Shown here: in pieces, positions 42,916 to 52,428 of the stretch | Layout of the letters: every line of letters begins with the position of its first letter | Position numbering within the stretch: the stretch's first letter is position 1 | Notes under the pieces: generated by a model | Databases searched by the model: none | What the model was told of the DNA's origin: nothing | The model's input: only the letters and a program-made list of their open reading frames with translations | Assembly: GCF_014982805.1 (NCBI RefSeq) | Contig: NZ_JADCKC010000001.1 | Span: 1,116,001 to 1,180,000 of the forward strand | Length of the DNA stretch: 64,000 nucleotides | From: Gemmiger gallinarum | GTDB taxonomy: Bacteria > Bacillota > Clostridia > Oscillospirales > Ruminococcaceae | Direction of reading: 5' to 3' | Made by a program: the position numbers and the translations under genes

Positions 42916-43959
42916 ATGGCGAACCAACTGACGCCGAACAATCCGTTGGTCCAGGAAATCCGGGAGCTGGTGAAAAACGCAAGAACCACTGTGGCACAAC
43001 AGGTCAACACCCAACTTTTGTCCACTTACTGGCAGATTGGCCGTGCGATTGTGGAATACGAGCAGCAAAGCCAGCTCCGAGCTGAATATGGAAAACAGGC
43101 ACTGAAAGAGTTATCCAAAGAACTGACGAAAGAGTTTGGCAAAGGGTTTTCGGTCTCCAATATTCAGTTCATGCGGCGCTTTTATCAGACCTACTCAATT
43201 CAACAGACAGTGTCTGTTAAATTGTCCTGGTCCCACTACTGCGAACTTTTAAGCATTTCTGATGCAAATAAACGCAGCTTTTACGAAAAGGAGGCTGTCA
43301 ATTCCAACTGGTCCGTCCGCGAGCTGAAACGGCAGATTGACAGCTCTCTTTATGAGCGCCTGCTGCTGTCCAACGGGGACGCCAATAAAGAAAAGGTCCT
43401 TTCTCTGGCGCAGAAAGGAATTGAGATCAACCAGCCAGCCGATATTATCCGCGATCCGTATGTATTTGAATTTTTGGGTATGCCGGAAAACAAGCCCATG
43501 TTGGAAAGCGACTTGGAGAAGGCTCTGGTAGCGCAGATCGAAAAGTTCCTGCTGGAGCTGGGGCGCGGTTTTATGTTTGTGGGAACACAGCAGCGGGTTA
43601 CATTAAACAATACCCACTATTATGTGGACATGGTGTTCTACAACAAAATCCTGCGGGCGTATGTTTTGATTGAGCTGAAAACCACAAAACTGACGCCGGA
43701 AGCTGCCGGACAGCTCAATATGTATCTGAACTACTATGCCGCCGAAGTCAACGACCCCGATGACAACCCGCCTATCGGCATCATTCTCTGCACCGAGAAA
43801 GATAGTGTGGCGGCGGAATATGCGTTGGGCGGTCTTTCCAACAACATTTTTGCATCCCGCTATGTTCTCTATATGCCGGACAAGGAGCAGCTGATCGCCC
43901 AGGTGGAAGCTGTCTTGAAAAACTGGCATGAGAAAAATGATGGTTCTGCCCATGAATGA
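42916..43959 (+). CDS. YhcG-like PDDEXK nuclease (DUF1016)
   Basis: 347 aa. N-terminal DUF1016 domain (LLSTYWQIGRAIVEYEQQSQ; FSVSNIQFMRRFYQTYSIQQ; WSHYCELLSISDANKRSFYE) and C-terminal PDDEXK fold (VGTQQRVTLNNTHYYVDMVF, then AYVLIELKTTKLTPEAAGQL, with the E-x-K in IELKTTK). Such nucleases appear in mobile elements and restriction loci. It sits as an independent cassette between CD1845 and the relaxase. Target unknown; a defence or recombination function is inferred. Confidence 0.85.
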   Translation: MANQLTPNNPLVQEIRELVKNARTTVAQQVNTQLLSTYWQIGRAIVEYEQQSQLRAEYGKQALKELSKELTKEFGKGFSVSNIQFMRRFYQTYSIQQTVSVKLSWSHYCELLSISDANKRSFYEKEAVNSNWSVRELKRQIDSSLYERLLLSNGDANKEKVLSLAQKGIEINQPADIIRDPYVFEFLGMPENKPMLESDLEKALVAQIEKFLLELGRGFMFVGTQQRVTLNNTHYYVDMVFYNKILRAYVLIELKTTKLTPEAAGQLNMYLNYYAAEVNDPDDNPPIGIILCTEKDSVAAEYALGGLSNNIFASRYVLYMPDKEQLIAQVEAVLKNWHEKNDGSAHE

Positions 43960-44386
43960 GAAAGAGCTGATTGGGAAAGTTCATTCGTCGGTCTACCACC
44001 AATGCCAGCGGCGAGGTTACGCCACCCCGGTAGATGTGTTGATGGACATTGGCGTCCTGCCAAAGCAAAAGTATGAGGATTGGCGGTTCGGAAAGGTAGA
44101 TTACCTCGAACGGGTCTGCACGGTCAATTTGCGAAAGCTGTCTTTCATCATGCACCAGATGCGGGTGTATGCACAGAAAACTGGCTTAAAGCCTTCTTTC
44201 TGTTACTACAAGCGATGGGGCGTGAAGAAGAAAAACGGCCAGGGGCATAAGCCGGTTATCCCGCTGCGGTTCAGCAAAAGCGGCAACCCGGAAGTTGAAA
44301 AGTGGTATGCGACCCACTTTGTAGACAGCAAGCGGATTGCAGAACTGAAAACGCAGCAGCAATCGAATATAGACCAAGTTCAATGA
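43952..44386 (+). CDS. Hypothetical protein coupled to the nuclease
   Basis: 144 aa from ATG 43952; ATG 43928 is also in frame, and both overlap the nuclease end. Two-part protein: ELIGKVHSSVYHQCQRRGYA, LMDIGVLPKQKYEDWRFGKV and a basic middle (YYKRWGVKKKNGQGHKPVIP) that suggests nucleic acid binding. Found together with YhcG-like genes in Clostridial elements as far as I recall. A partner or regulator of the nuclease is plausible. Confidence 0.6.
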   Translation: MNEKELIGKVHSSVYHQCQRRGYATPVDVLMDIGVLPKQKYEDWRFGKVDYLERVCTVNLRKLSFIMHQMRVYAQKTGLKPSFCYYKRWGVKKKNGQGHKPVIPLRFSKSGNPEVEKWYATHFVDSKRIAELKTQQQSNIDQVQ

Positions 44387-44389
44387 AAC

Positions 44390-44419
44390 AAGGACAGCTT
44401 TTACAGAGCCGTCCTTTTT
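44390..44419 (+). terminator. Terminator after the nuclease cassette
   Basis: AAGGAC (44390-44395) / GTCCTT (44411-44416) followed by TTTC. Short stem with extra pairing inside the loop; it closes the nuclease cassette and lies 50 bp before the relaxase. Confidence 0.65.
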
Positions 44420-44465
44420 CTTTTGCCTGTTGCTATCTTAATTTTTGAGGAAGGAGGGCACCCAC

Positions 44466-45881
44466 ATGGCCACCACCCGCATCATACCGCTGCACGCCGG
44501 CAAGGGCCGCACGGTCGGCAAGGCGATCAGCGACATCATCGACTATGTAAAAAATCCAGAAAAGACCGACCACGGTAGGCTCATTACCAGCTACCAATGT
44601 GACAGCCGCGTGGCCGACGCGCAGTTCCTGCTGGACAAGCAGACCTACGCCGCCCGCACCGGCCGGGTGCGCGGTGCGGACGACGTGATCGCCTACCATC
44701 TGCGGCAGTCCTTTGTGCCGGGCGAGATCACGCCGGAGGAAGCCAACCGACTGGGCGTGGAGCTGGCTCGGCGCTTCACCAAGGGTAAGCACGCTTTCAT
44801 CGTCTGCACCCACATCGACAAATCTCACACCCACAACCATATTATCTGGAACTCCACCACGCTGGAGTGTGACCGCAAGTTCCGCAACTTTTGGGGCAGC
44901 ACCCGCGCCGTCCACCGCCTGAGCGATACCATCTGCATCGAGAACGGTTACTCCATTGTGGAGGCTCCCAAGCGGCGCGGCCAGAGCTACAACAAGTGGC
45001 TGGGCGATGCGGTAAAGCCCTCCCACAAGGAGCAGCTGCGTCAGGCCATTGACCGGGCACTGGCGCAGAAACCGGCCAGCCTGGAGGAACTGTTGCGTCT
45101 GCTGGAGCAGGACGGCTTTACCGTTCACCGGCGCGGAAAAACCATCTCCATCGGCGCGGAGGGCTGGGGCAACAACGTCCGCTTTGACCGGCTGGGGGAC
45201 GGCTACACGCTGGGCGATCTGTTGGCGGTCCTTTCCGGTCAGAAAGAGCATACGCCCCGCAAGCAACCCGCCGTGCCAGCCGCTCCGCCCAAGGTCAATC
45301 TGCTGGTGGACATCCAGGCAAAACTCCAGGCTGGGAAAGGTGCCGGGTATGCCCGCTGGGCCAAGGTGTTCAACCTCAAACAGATGGCGCAGACCCTCAA
45401 CTATCTGTCCGAACACGGGCTGCTGGATTATGCCGATTTGGAAGCCAAAACAGCAGAGGCAACGGCCTGCTACAATGCATTGTCCGATCAGATCAAGGCC
45501 GCCGAGAAGCGCATGGCCGAGATCGCCGTGCTGCGCACCCATATCGTCAACTACGCTAAAACCCGCGACACCTATGTAGCCTACCGCAAGGCCGGGTATT
45601 CAAAGAAATTCCGGCAGGAGCATGAGGAGGAAATCTTGCTGCACCAGGCCGCCAAGGAAGCCTTCAACGAGCTGAACGTGAAGAAGCTGCCCACCATCAA
45701 GGAGCTTCAGACCGAGTATGCCCAACTGCTGGCGGACAAGAAAAAGGCTTACGGCGAGTACCGGCAGGCCCGCGCCGCCATGCGGGAGTTGCTGACTGTC
45801 AAGAACAATGTGGATCGGGTCCTGAGCTTTGAGGCTGGAAAACAGATTGAGAAAGAACGTGATCAGAAGCAGAACCGTTGA
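44466..45881 (+). CDS. MobP-type relaxase of the ICE
   Basis: 471 aa from ATG 44466 (GGAAGGAGG upstream). Relaxase domain of the Pfam Relaxase/VirD2 type: IIPLHAGKGRTVGKAISDII, then the active-site region HAFIVCTHIDKSHTHNHIIW with the histidine triad. The C-terminal half has coiled-coils (AEKRMAEIAVLRTHIVNYAK) and a basic tail. Initiates transfer of the ICE at its oriT with MobC, and is unrelated to the MobQ enzymes of the two IMEs. Confidence 0.9.
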   Translation: MATTRIIPLHAGKGRTVGKAISDIIDYVKNPEKTDHGRLITSYQCDSRVADAQFLLDKQTYAARTGRVRGADDVIAYHLRQSFVPGEITPEEANRLGVELARRFTKGKHAFIVCTHIDKSHTHNHIIWNSTTLECDRKFRNFWGSTRAVHRLSDTICIENGYSIVEAPKRRGQSYNKWLGDAVKPSHKEQLRQAIDRALAQKPASLEELLRLLEQDGFTVHRRGKTISIGAEGWGNNVRFDRLGDGYTLGDLLAVLSGQKEHTPRKQPAVPAAPPKVNLLVDIQAKLQAGKGAGYARWAKVFNLKQMAQTLNYLSEHGLLDYADLEAKTAEATACYNALSDQIKAAEKRMAEIAVLRTHIVNYAKTRDTYVAYRKAGYSKKFRQEHEEEILLHQAAKEAFNELNVKKLPTIKELQTEYAQLLADKKKAYGEYRQARAAMRELLTVKNNVDRVLSFEAGKQIEKERDQKQNR

Positions 45882-45901
45882 TAACCTTGGTAAAGCGAAA
45901 A

Positions 45902-45948
45902 GCCGGGCGCGGGGGCTGTATGGCCTCTGCGTCCGGCGCTGTTTTTTT
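45902..45948 (+). terminator. Strong terminator after the relaxase
   Basis: GCCGGGCGC (45902-45910) pairs with GCGTCCGGC (45929-45937) with one G-U type mismatch, followed by GCTG and seven T's. An almost identical stem occurs at 55079-55113 after the HTH gene there. Confidence 0.85.
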
Positions 45949-45952
45949 GCCT

Positions 45953-46147
45953 TTATGCCTGCTCCATTGGGAAATTCGGCAGGGCTTCCAACAGTTTCAT
46001 AATCAAATGCTGTTTCATATCCTCGTCAACGGCCAGCTCGTCGATCATTGGGGCATAGTGTTCAATCACTTTTTCCGTAGCCCACTTCTCGCCTGCGACG
46101 GCGGCCTTGATCGTGGCGCTGTCCAGCAACATTTCCTGTTCGGGCAT
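45953..46147 (-). CDS. Small helix-turn-helix protein (HTH_16-like), minus strand
   Basis: 64 aa from ATG 46147, with ACAGGAGTGTACAGG upstream on that strand. MPEQEMLLDSATIKAAVAGE, then EHYAPMIDELAVDEDMKQHL and KLLEALPNFPMEQA: the short HTH_16 pattern of proteins encoded with sigma-like genes in these elements. A second member is at 54833-55072. Convergent to the relaxase. Confidence 0.65.
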   Translation of the reverse strand: MPEQEMLLDSATIKAAVAGEKWATEKVIEHYAPMIDELAVDEDMKQHLIMKLLEALPNFPMEQA

Positions 46148-46349
46148 CCTGTACACTCCTGTCTTTTTTATGCTTGTATCAGCATAACACAGAACCGGGA
46201 GAAATACCAGCGGCGGAAACATTTTTCTACGCATTTAGAAGCCCTCTCTGGTGGGGATTGGATAATCTGTCCCGCCTGCCCGCCGACCATGATGGGAAAG
46301 CCTTGAAATAGTGGTCTTTTTACCGGCCTAAATGCGTAGACAGGAAGGC
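46148..46349. other. Junction region with inverted repeat TCTACGCATTTA
   Basis: TCTACGCATTTA at 46226-46237 and its reverse complement TAAATGCGTAGA at 46329-46340 bracket about 90 bp. TTTTCTACGCATTT (46223-46236) recurs exactly at 55130-55143, beyond the ABC/two-component block. The stretch marks the change from ICE backbone to minus-strand, lower-GC cargo and may be a recombination scar. No gene seen. Confidence 0.5.
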
Positions 46350-48977
46350 TTATTCCGATGTCCGCAAGCGTTCCACAACAGTACCCTTGTTGAAGAAGCG
46401 CAGGACAATGACCGGGATCACCGCCGCCAAGAGCAGATATACCAGTGCGATAATCAATGCCGGAACCAAAGTGAAATGCAGCGTGAAGTACCACATCGAG
46501 GACGAGTTCAAAACACTTTTCAGGACGGTCAGGCCAATCATAGCTGCAAAAATGATACCGACTATATCGGCGGCTCCCGCATAGTAAAGCCCCTCATAAA
46601 TCATCATACGGCGAAGCTGGCGGTTTGTCATGCCGATGCTCTGCATGGTAGCAAATTCATGGCGGCGGGTGATAATGTTGGTAATCATCATATTGGTAAA
46701 GTTGATTAACCCGGCAAAAGCCATAATCACACCAATCATACCACCTACAAGCAATACGATATTCCCGACAGAAGCAAGCTGCTGTTTCATTAGCGCCGTA
46801 GAAGTATAGGAAACAGACGAATTGTTGCTTGTAAAATCATTCAGAAATCCGTCAATCTGCTGCTCGTAACCGTCTGCGGCATTAAATCCATAGCTGAATA
46901 GAGTGGGGGTATCATAAAGCTGTCCGAACATTTCATCTGTCATATAAACAAATGGCGCGTCCCCACCTATGCGCGCAGCAGAGAGAGCACCCGCAGAGGT
47001 TTCAAATTCATTAGCAGCAAGATTGGCGATTGCAAGAACCTCACAGGTTTTTACCAGCTCTCCATTTTTATAGAACGATAGAAGATCACCCATTTGATAT
47101 TGTTTGCCAAATGCCCCAAAGTCCGGTTCACCGGTCAGAAAATCCATGTAATAGCCAATAATCACATATTCCCCGGTGTGCATCTTCTGTTTGAGCGTGT
47201 CAATATTTTTCTCTCCGTCATAAATCGTTATATCATCCCAAAATGCATCCGATACGCCAAAAACATTTCCATACCATTGATTTTCGTCGCCTGGTACAAT
47301 CGTTACAGATGCTCTGTCCCCATAAGCATCAGTCTGTCCTCTTTCATTGGTTTCAGTTCCTAAGAAAGTATAATCAATACCGTAATCCACCGTCACATCT
47401 GTATCATCTATGGTGTTCCGATACAAGTATCGCCCATTTTCCACTCCGGCTTGTTGGTTTATCAATTCCGGCACAGCCAAAGGCAGTCCATCCTCGTGAT
47501 ACATAAACGGAGCAGTTTGATTGACGGCAACAGAATTGTAGACAGTATAATCTGTTTTTGTTTGACGGCTGATCCATTTATTTTCATCCATACTTTGAGT
47601 AATTACAAAAGCAGAATTAAGCAAGACAATACACAAGAGCATGGAAATCACAATGAAAACTGTGCGCCGCTTACTCCGTCCTAAATTTGCAAGGGCCATG
47701 CGGGGCAGCTTTGCCCCATGTGTCCGTTTTGTTTCTTTCTTCTTGATATTTTCCTGCCCGGTATAGCGGATCGCCTCTAACGGAGATACCTTTGCTGCCT
47801 TTTTTGCGGGTTTCCGGGTGCTGATAAATACAGTCACGATGGTAAACAGGGCGGCTATCACAAAAATCAGCGGAGATACCGATACTTCGGCTGTGTCCCA
47901 ATAGTTAGCTCTTAAAAACTCCGTGACAACGGGGAGCAGCACCCAACTCACGAGAAATCCTGCAACCAAGCCGATGGGCAGACCAATCACCGTCAGCCAA
48001 ACAGCCTGACGGTTCACCAGCCTTTTGATCTGCCGGGTAGAACATCCGATTGTCCGAAGAAGCCCATACTGCTGAACATCCTGCATGACAGAAATATCGA
48101 AAATATTATAAATCAGCAAGTACCCACAGGCCATAAAGAGAAGAACAAATCCTACAACGGCAACTGCCATTAGCGGATCTATGGATTGTACGGTTACATC
48201 GTTCTCTGCACAGAGAATATAATTGCTTGCACTCATATCGTCGGTGTTCCCGCCGACAGAACGGGCAAACTCCTGTAACTGTCCCCTTACATCTGTCTTG
48301 TTTTTCAAAACGACATCGGACAGATAGGTGCCAGCCATTTCTCTATCTTCGGCAAAGGTGTTACGGAATAAATCTGGGTTTTCCTCAACGAAACTCTCTG
48401 ACACGATCATTAGGCTGCTAACATCGTTCGCTGCTTCCCACCAGCCGGAAAGAACCATATCGAAATGATAGGTCTGCCCCCGCAACTCAAATTCAACGGG
48501 AACCTGTGCGCCAATTTCGGCTTCCACTCCCAAGGCTTCCAAAGCAAGATCGCTGGTGGAAATCTCATTTGCCGCTTGCGGAGCATCCCCGTGTGTCGGC
48601 ACACAGAAAGTCAATTCCTGCTGGATGGCGTCGGCATAATCAATTTCAATGCTGTGTCCGGGCGAATTTGTTGCAAAACCAATAACCCGCCTGCATCCGG
48701 CCTGTTCAACAAAATCGCTGTTGATAAGCTGCTCATATTGTTCTTCGGTCATATAGCGAATGTCGCCGTCTGCCTTACTTCCTTTTTGCATCTGCATGGA
48801 GAGTTGAAGCGAAGATACCATGCTAAAGGCAAGAGATATAATAGAGGTAAACAGGAAAGCCGTCAGAAAAATGGCTAAAATTGCGGCGATATTCCGTACT
48901 TTGTTTTTCTTAAAATATCTCTTTGAAAGACGTTTGATCACGGCCATGTTGTTGTTGCCAAACAGAATATCATTCAT
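46350..48977 (-). CDS. FtsX-type ABC permease A (875 aa)
   Basis: Minus strand. An N-terminal helix (about 30-52), a large extracellular domain, three helices between about 270 and 385 (VGFVLLFMACGYLLIYNIFD; LVNRQAVWLTVIGLPIGLVA), another near 435-455 (FIVISMLLCIVLLNSAFVIT), a second extracellular domain, and three C-terminal helices (IVLLVGGMIGVIMAFAGLIN). This is the duplicated FtsX/MacB layout of BceB-like antimicrobial-peptide transporters, but larger than usual. Part of an operon with permease B, ATPase and two-component genes. Confidence 0.85.
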   Translation of the reverse strand: MNDILFGNNNMAVIKRLSKRYFKKNKVRNIAAILAIFLTAFLFTSIISLAFSMVSSLQLSMQMQKGSKADGDIRYMTEEQYEQLINSDFVEQAGCRRVIGFATNSPGHSIEIDYADAIQQELTFCVPTHGDAPQAANEISTSDLALEALGVEAEIGAQVPVEFELRGQTYHFDMVLSGWWEAANDVSSLMIVSESFVEENPDLFRNTFAEDREMAGTYLSDVVLKNKTDVRGQLQEFARSVGGNTDDMSASNYILCAENDVTVQSIDPLMAVAVVGFVLLFMACGYLLIYNIFDISVMQDVQQYGLLRTIGCSTRQIKRLVNRQAVWLTVIGLPIGLVAGFLVSWVLLPVVTEFLRANYWDTAEVSVSPLIFVIAALFTIVTVFISTRKPAKKAAKVSPLEAIRYTGQENIKKKETKRTHGAKLPRMALANLGRSKRRTVFIVISMLLCIVLLNSAFVITQSMDENKWISRQTKTDYTVYNSVAVNQTAPFMYHEDGLPLAVPELINQQAGVENGRYLYRNTIDDTDVTVDYGIDYTFLGTETNERGQTDAYGDRASVTIVPGDENQWYGNVFGVSDAFWDDITIYDGEKNIDTLKQKMHTGEYVIIGYYMDFLTGEPDFGAFGKQYQMGDLLSFYKNGELVKTCEVLAIANLAANEFETSAGALSAARIGGDAPFVYMTDEMFGQLYDTPTLFSYGFNAADGYEQQIDGFLNDFTSNNSSVSYTSTALMKQQLASVGNIVLLVGGMIGVIMAFAGLINFTNMMITNIITRRHEFATMQSIGMTNRQLRRMMIYEGLYYAGAADIVGIIFAAMIGLTVLKSVLNSSSMWYFTLHFTLVPALIIALVYLLLAAVIPVIVLRFFNKGTVVERLRTSE

Positions 48978-48992
48978 GTACGATCACTCCTT

Positions 48993-51626
48993 TCATTCCT
49001 GCACTTTCAAACGCTCTACAATGCTGTGATTATTGAAGAATTGAAGCGCGATAACAGGTATCGTAAACGCTAACGCCCCAAAGAAAACCAGAATAATAAT
49101 TGCAGGGAATAGCGTCATTTGAAACGACATCATAAAGTTGGTTGGGCCATTTTCTACGAGTATCTTTATCAGGGTGAACCCCATCACGCAAGAGGTTAAA
49201 ATTCCTACAACTCCGGCCCGCATTACATAAGATATACTTTCCAAAATCAGCAGTTGCCGAAGCTGTCTGTTTGTCATACCAATACTCTGCATGATGGCAA
49301 ACTCATGCCGCCGGGTAATAATATTCGTCATAATTAAGTTAGTGAAGTTAATTAGTCCCACTAAAGCAAAAATAGCTCCAATCATCCCGCCAATCAGTAA
49401 TACCACGTTTTTGAGGCTTAAAATGGTGGTTCGTAATGTTGACGCAGAGGAATAAGAAATATCTGTATTCTGCGCCAAATAGTTTTCCATTTCCTGTTGG
49501 TATTCATCCTCTACATCAAAGAGAAAACCATATAGGGTTGGTGTTTCGTAAATTTCTTTGAAATTGTCCTCGGACATATAAATCATAGGCCCACCTACAT
49601 CTGTTGCGATATTTGAGCCACCGCCTGCGAGAGTAATTTCACTATCCGTAGCCGCAGCCTTCGCTATAACCGTAAACATTTTTGTCGGTGTCCCGTTTTC
49701 GTAAAACTGAATAGTATCACCGACAGACACCCCGGCATATTGAGGATCGTCTGCGCCGTCCAAGTTGCCGCTATTATCATAACTTGCCATTAAAATTACA
49801 TTGTTTCCGTTCCATAACTTTTCTTTTAGGAGCGCCAGATCCGTTTCACCCTCGATAATGCCTATTCTCTGCAACAGATTTTCAGAGAAACCAAACACAT
49901 TTCCTAACGGAAGATTATCAGAGGTAAGCGCAGCATAACCAAAATTGTCATTATATCCCCAATCAAGGAAGTCCGGGAGGACAGAAACATATTTATATGT
50001 GTTATCAACGGGGTATGAGATACCCCAATCGCAAGCAATATTATCATCTTCAAATGTATTACGGTACAGTTTGACTTCATTTGTTACTCCCGACTGTTGT
50101 CCAATCTCGGAAACGGTATTGTCTGAAATACCGCTGTCATGTCCGAAATTGCCATTAAATGCCAACGCAACGCTGGGATTATAAACTATAAAATCACTCC
50201 GGGTCTGCTTTTTAATATAGACTTCTTCATCGAAGCTATTACTAAATACAAATACTGAATTGAGTAATATTACACTTAGCGTCAGCGAAACAACAATAAA
50301 TGCCGTTCTCCGCCTATTTCGCTGAAGATTGGCTTTTGCCATGCGTGGAATGATTGCCCCTTTATCTGCATTTTTAGACAAGACAGATATATTGGCCTGT
50401 TCAACATATCGAACAGCCTCTATGGGAGATATTTGTGATGCTTTTTTCACAGGCTTTCGGGTGCTAATGTAGACAGTAAGCCCGGAAAACAAAATTGCAC
50501 CGGCAATGATAGCAACATAAGGCAGAGCGCCAACTTCTATTTTATCTCCGCCATAATCGACTGAAAAAATCTGAATGACGGCAGGCAGAATAGAGCGACC
50601 AAGCAGGAGGCCCAAAAGCAAACCAATCGGAGTACCAATTAAAAATAAATACCATGCTTGACGGTTGACGAGGCGCTTTACCTGTCTGGATGTTGTACCA
50701 ATGGTACGAAGTAAACCGTACTGCCGGATGTCGTTCGTCACAGCAATTTCAAATACATTGTAGATAAGCAAATAACCACAGAACATAAATAGGATGCCAA
50801 ATACCCCGGCTGCCAGCCAGATTACCAGATTACTGTCATTGGAACTTTGGGGAGTTGGGGCTATTCTCACATAGTTATCTGCATTAGCATTATCCGGATT
50901 GCCGCCTATGCTTAGGACAAACTCTGAAATACACTCCTGAACCATGTAGGTGTCCCGCATTACAACATCAGCGTCATAAATACCGCATCCACTTCGTCCC
51001 TCGGCAGCTTCGCTCAACATATCCTGATTGCTTTCCATAAACGCTTGAGAGACAATAACTGACTCGGATTTCTCGTGAGGTGTGTCATAAATGCCGGATA
51101 CCACCATATCAAAATGATAAACTTTGTCTTGAATTGAGAACTCAATCGGGATTGATACTCCAATTTGTTCCTCAATATTCATATCTTCCAGTACATTTGC
51201 AGATACCAAAACTTCGTTTTCCTTTTGGGGAGCAGAACCGGCTCGCGGGGTCAAAAATCGCAGTTCCAGTTGGGCCTGATCTGCATAATCAACTTCTACG
51301 GGAAGGTGGTTCGTGTTGCTCATAATCGCCACAGGTATCCAACATCCCACCTTTTCAAACATAGAGTTGTTTTTTAGTTGCTCAAACTGTTCTGCTGACA
51401 GCCCTTGTACCAGCGCATCAGCCTGTGTACCCAACATCCTCTCCATGTTGTATTTGATTGTACCTGTACTTCCTAAGCCAATCGTCAATACGGCAGTAAA
51501 AAGAAACGTCGTCAGGGCAATCGCAATTACCGCAATTATATTCCGTGTTTTATTACTATGAAAACTTCGGCTCGTAAGCTTCTTGATAATAGCCCTGTTA
51601 TTATTCCCAAAGAGAATATCGTCCAT
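48993..51626 (-). CDS. FtsX-type ABC permease B (877 aa)
   Basis: Minus strand, 15 bp before permease A and clearly homologous to it: same start MDDILFGNNNRAIIKKLTSR (A: MNDILFGNNNMAVIKRLSKR), the same helix order, and a shared C-terminal block IVLLIGGMIG and NLIMTNIITRRHEFAIMQSI. Probably arose by tandem duplication; both may form a heterodimer with the ATPase encoded upstream. Confidence 0.85.
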   Translation of the reverse strand: MDDILFGNNNRAIIKKLTSRSFHSNKTRNIIAVIAIALTTFLFTAVLTIGLGSTGTIKYNMERMLGTQADALVQGLSAEQFEQLKNNSMFEKVGCWIPVAIMSNTNHLPVEVDYADQAQLELRFLTPRAGSAPQKENEVLVSANVLEDMNIEEQIGVSIPIEFSIQDKVYHFDMVVSGIYDTPHEKSESVIVSQAFMESNQDMLSEAAEGRSGCGIYDADVVMRDTYMVQECISEFVLSIGGNPDNANADNYVRIAPTPQSSNDSNLVIWLAAGVFGILFMFCGYLLIYNVFEIAVTNDIRQYGLLRTIGTTSRQVKRLVNRQAWYLFLIGTPIGLLLGLLLGRSILPAVIQIFSVDYGGDKIEVGALPYVAIIAGAILFSGLTVYISTRKPVKKASQISPIEAVRYVEQANISVLSKNADKGAIIPRMAKANLQRNRRRTAFIVVSLTLSVILLNSVFVFSNSFDEEVYIKKQTRSDFIVYNPSVALAFNGNFGHDSGISDNTVSEIGQQSGVTNEVKLYRNTFEDDNIACDWGISYPVDNTYKYVSVLPDFLDWGYNDNFGYAALTSDNLPLGNVFGFSENLLQRIGIIEGETDLALLKEKLWNGNNVILMASYDNSGNLDGADDPQYAGVSVGDTIQFYENGTPTKMFTVIAKAAATDSEITLAGGGSNIATDVGGPMIYMSEDNFKEIYETPTLYGFLFDVEDEYQQEMENYLAQNTDISYSSASTLRTTILSLKNVVLLIGGMIGAIFALVGLINFTNLIMTNIITRRHEFAIMQSIGMTNRQLRQLLILESISYVMRAGVVGILTSCVMGFTLIKILVENGPTNFMMSFQMTLFPAIIILVFFGALAFTIPVIALQFFNNHSIVERLKVQE

Positions 51627-51638
51627 ATAGCTGCCCCC

Positions 51639-52304
51639 TTACTTTACAATCTTACCGTCCTCAATACGGATAATCCGATCTGCAAGCTGGGCAATCTCGC
51701 TATTATGGGTAATCATGACAAGCGTTTGATGGAATTTCTGGCTGGTGACTTTTAGCAGGCCGAGGACATCGCTGCTCGTCCGGCTGTCAAGGTTGCCTGT
51801 CGGCTCGTCTGCCAGCACAATCGCCGGTTTTGAGATCAGGGCGCGGGCAATGGCAACGCGCTGCTGCTGGCCGCCGGAAAGATTGTTCGGCATATTGTTC
51901 AGCTTATCTTCCAAGGCCAACATCCGAACGACTTCCTGCATGAATTTCTTGTCTACTTTGTCGCCGTCCAGTTCCACGGGCAAGGCAATGTTTTCATAGA
52001 CATTGAGAACGGGGACGAGGTTGTAGTTCTGGAAGATAAAGCCGATTTTCCGCCTGCGGAAAATGGTAAGCTGCTCGTCATTCAGAGTAGACAGGTCTTT
52101 GCCATCCACAATGACCTTGCCGGAAGTGGGGACATCCAGACCGCCGATCATGTTCAGCAGCGTGGACTTGCCGCTGCCGGATGTGCCAACGATAGCGACA
52201 AATTCCCCGTGTTCTACCGAGAGAGAAACGCCATCCAGAGCCTTTGTAATGTTCGGCTCATCCCCATAGTATTTTTTCAAATCTGTTGTCTGTAAAATAG
52301 GCAT
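51639..52304 (-). CDS. ABC transporter ATP-binding protein (MacB/BceA-like)
   Basis: 221 aa from ATG 52304 on the minus strand (AAAGGTGG upstream); a longer frame to 52427 runs over the operator and is unlikely. Walker [18 protein letters not shown]-loop [17 protein letters not shown], signature [20 protein letters not shown] and Walker [14 protein letters not shown] are intact. Drives the two FtsX-type permeases. Confidence 0.95.
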   Translation of the reverse strand: MPILQTTDLKKYYGDEPNITKALDGVSLSVEHGEFVAIVGTSGSGKSTLLNMIGGLDVPTSGKVIVDGKDLSTLNDEQLTIFRRRKIGFIFQNYNLVPVLNVYENIALPVELDGDKVDKKFMQEVVRMLALEDKLNNMPNNLSGGQQQRVAIARALISKPAIVLADEPTGNLDSRTSSDVLGLLKVTSQKFHQTLVMITHNSEIAQLADRIIRIEDGKIVK

Positions 52305-52396
52305 AAGTTCTACCACCTTTCTTTTTGATGGTTCCATTGTAAAGGGGAAACCTCGCAGAAATGTCACGGCGGTTCTTGAATTTTCCCTTAAATCGC

Positions 52397-52428
52397 CTTG
52401 AAATGTCACAATCCTGTGACATTTCAAG
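52397..52428. promoter_or_regulatory. Perfect palindromic operator upstream of the ABC genes
   Basis: CTTGAAATGTCACA (52397-52410), spacer ATCC, TGTGACATTTCAAG (52415-52428): perfect 14-bp arms. It overlaps the stop of the kinase gene and lies about 95 bp before the ATPase start. A half-site GAAATGTCAC sits closer at 52358. Nearly the same palindrome occurs before the response-regulator gene at 54264-54293, so the regulator probably binds both. Confidence 0.8.

Noticed and set aside
52305-52427. 41-residue N-terminal extension of the ABC ATPase
   Set aside because: It runs through the palindromic operator, and the proper ribosome binding site and family start lie at 52304.
52397-52428. Palindrome considered as a transcription terminator of the kinase gene
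   Set aside because: No T-run on either side and a near-identical palindrome upstream of the response-regulator gene; an operator fits better.
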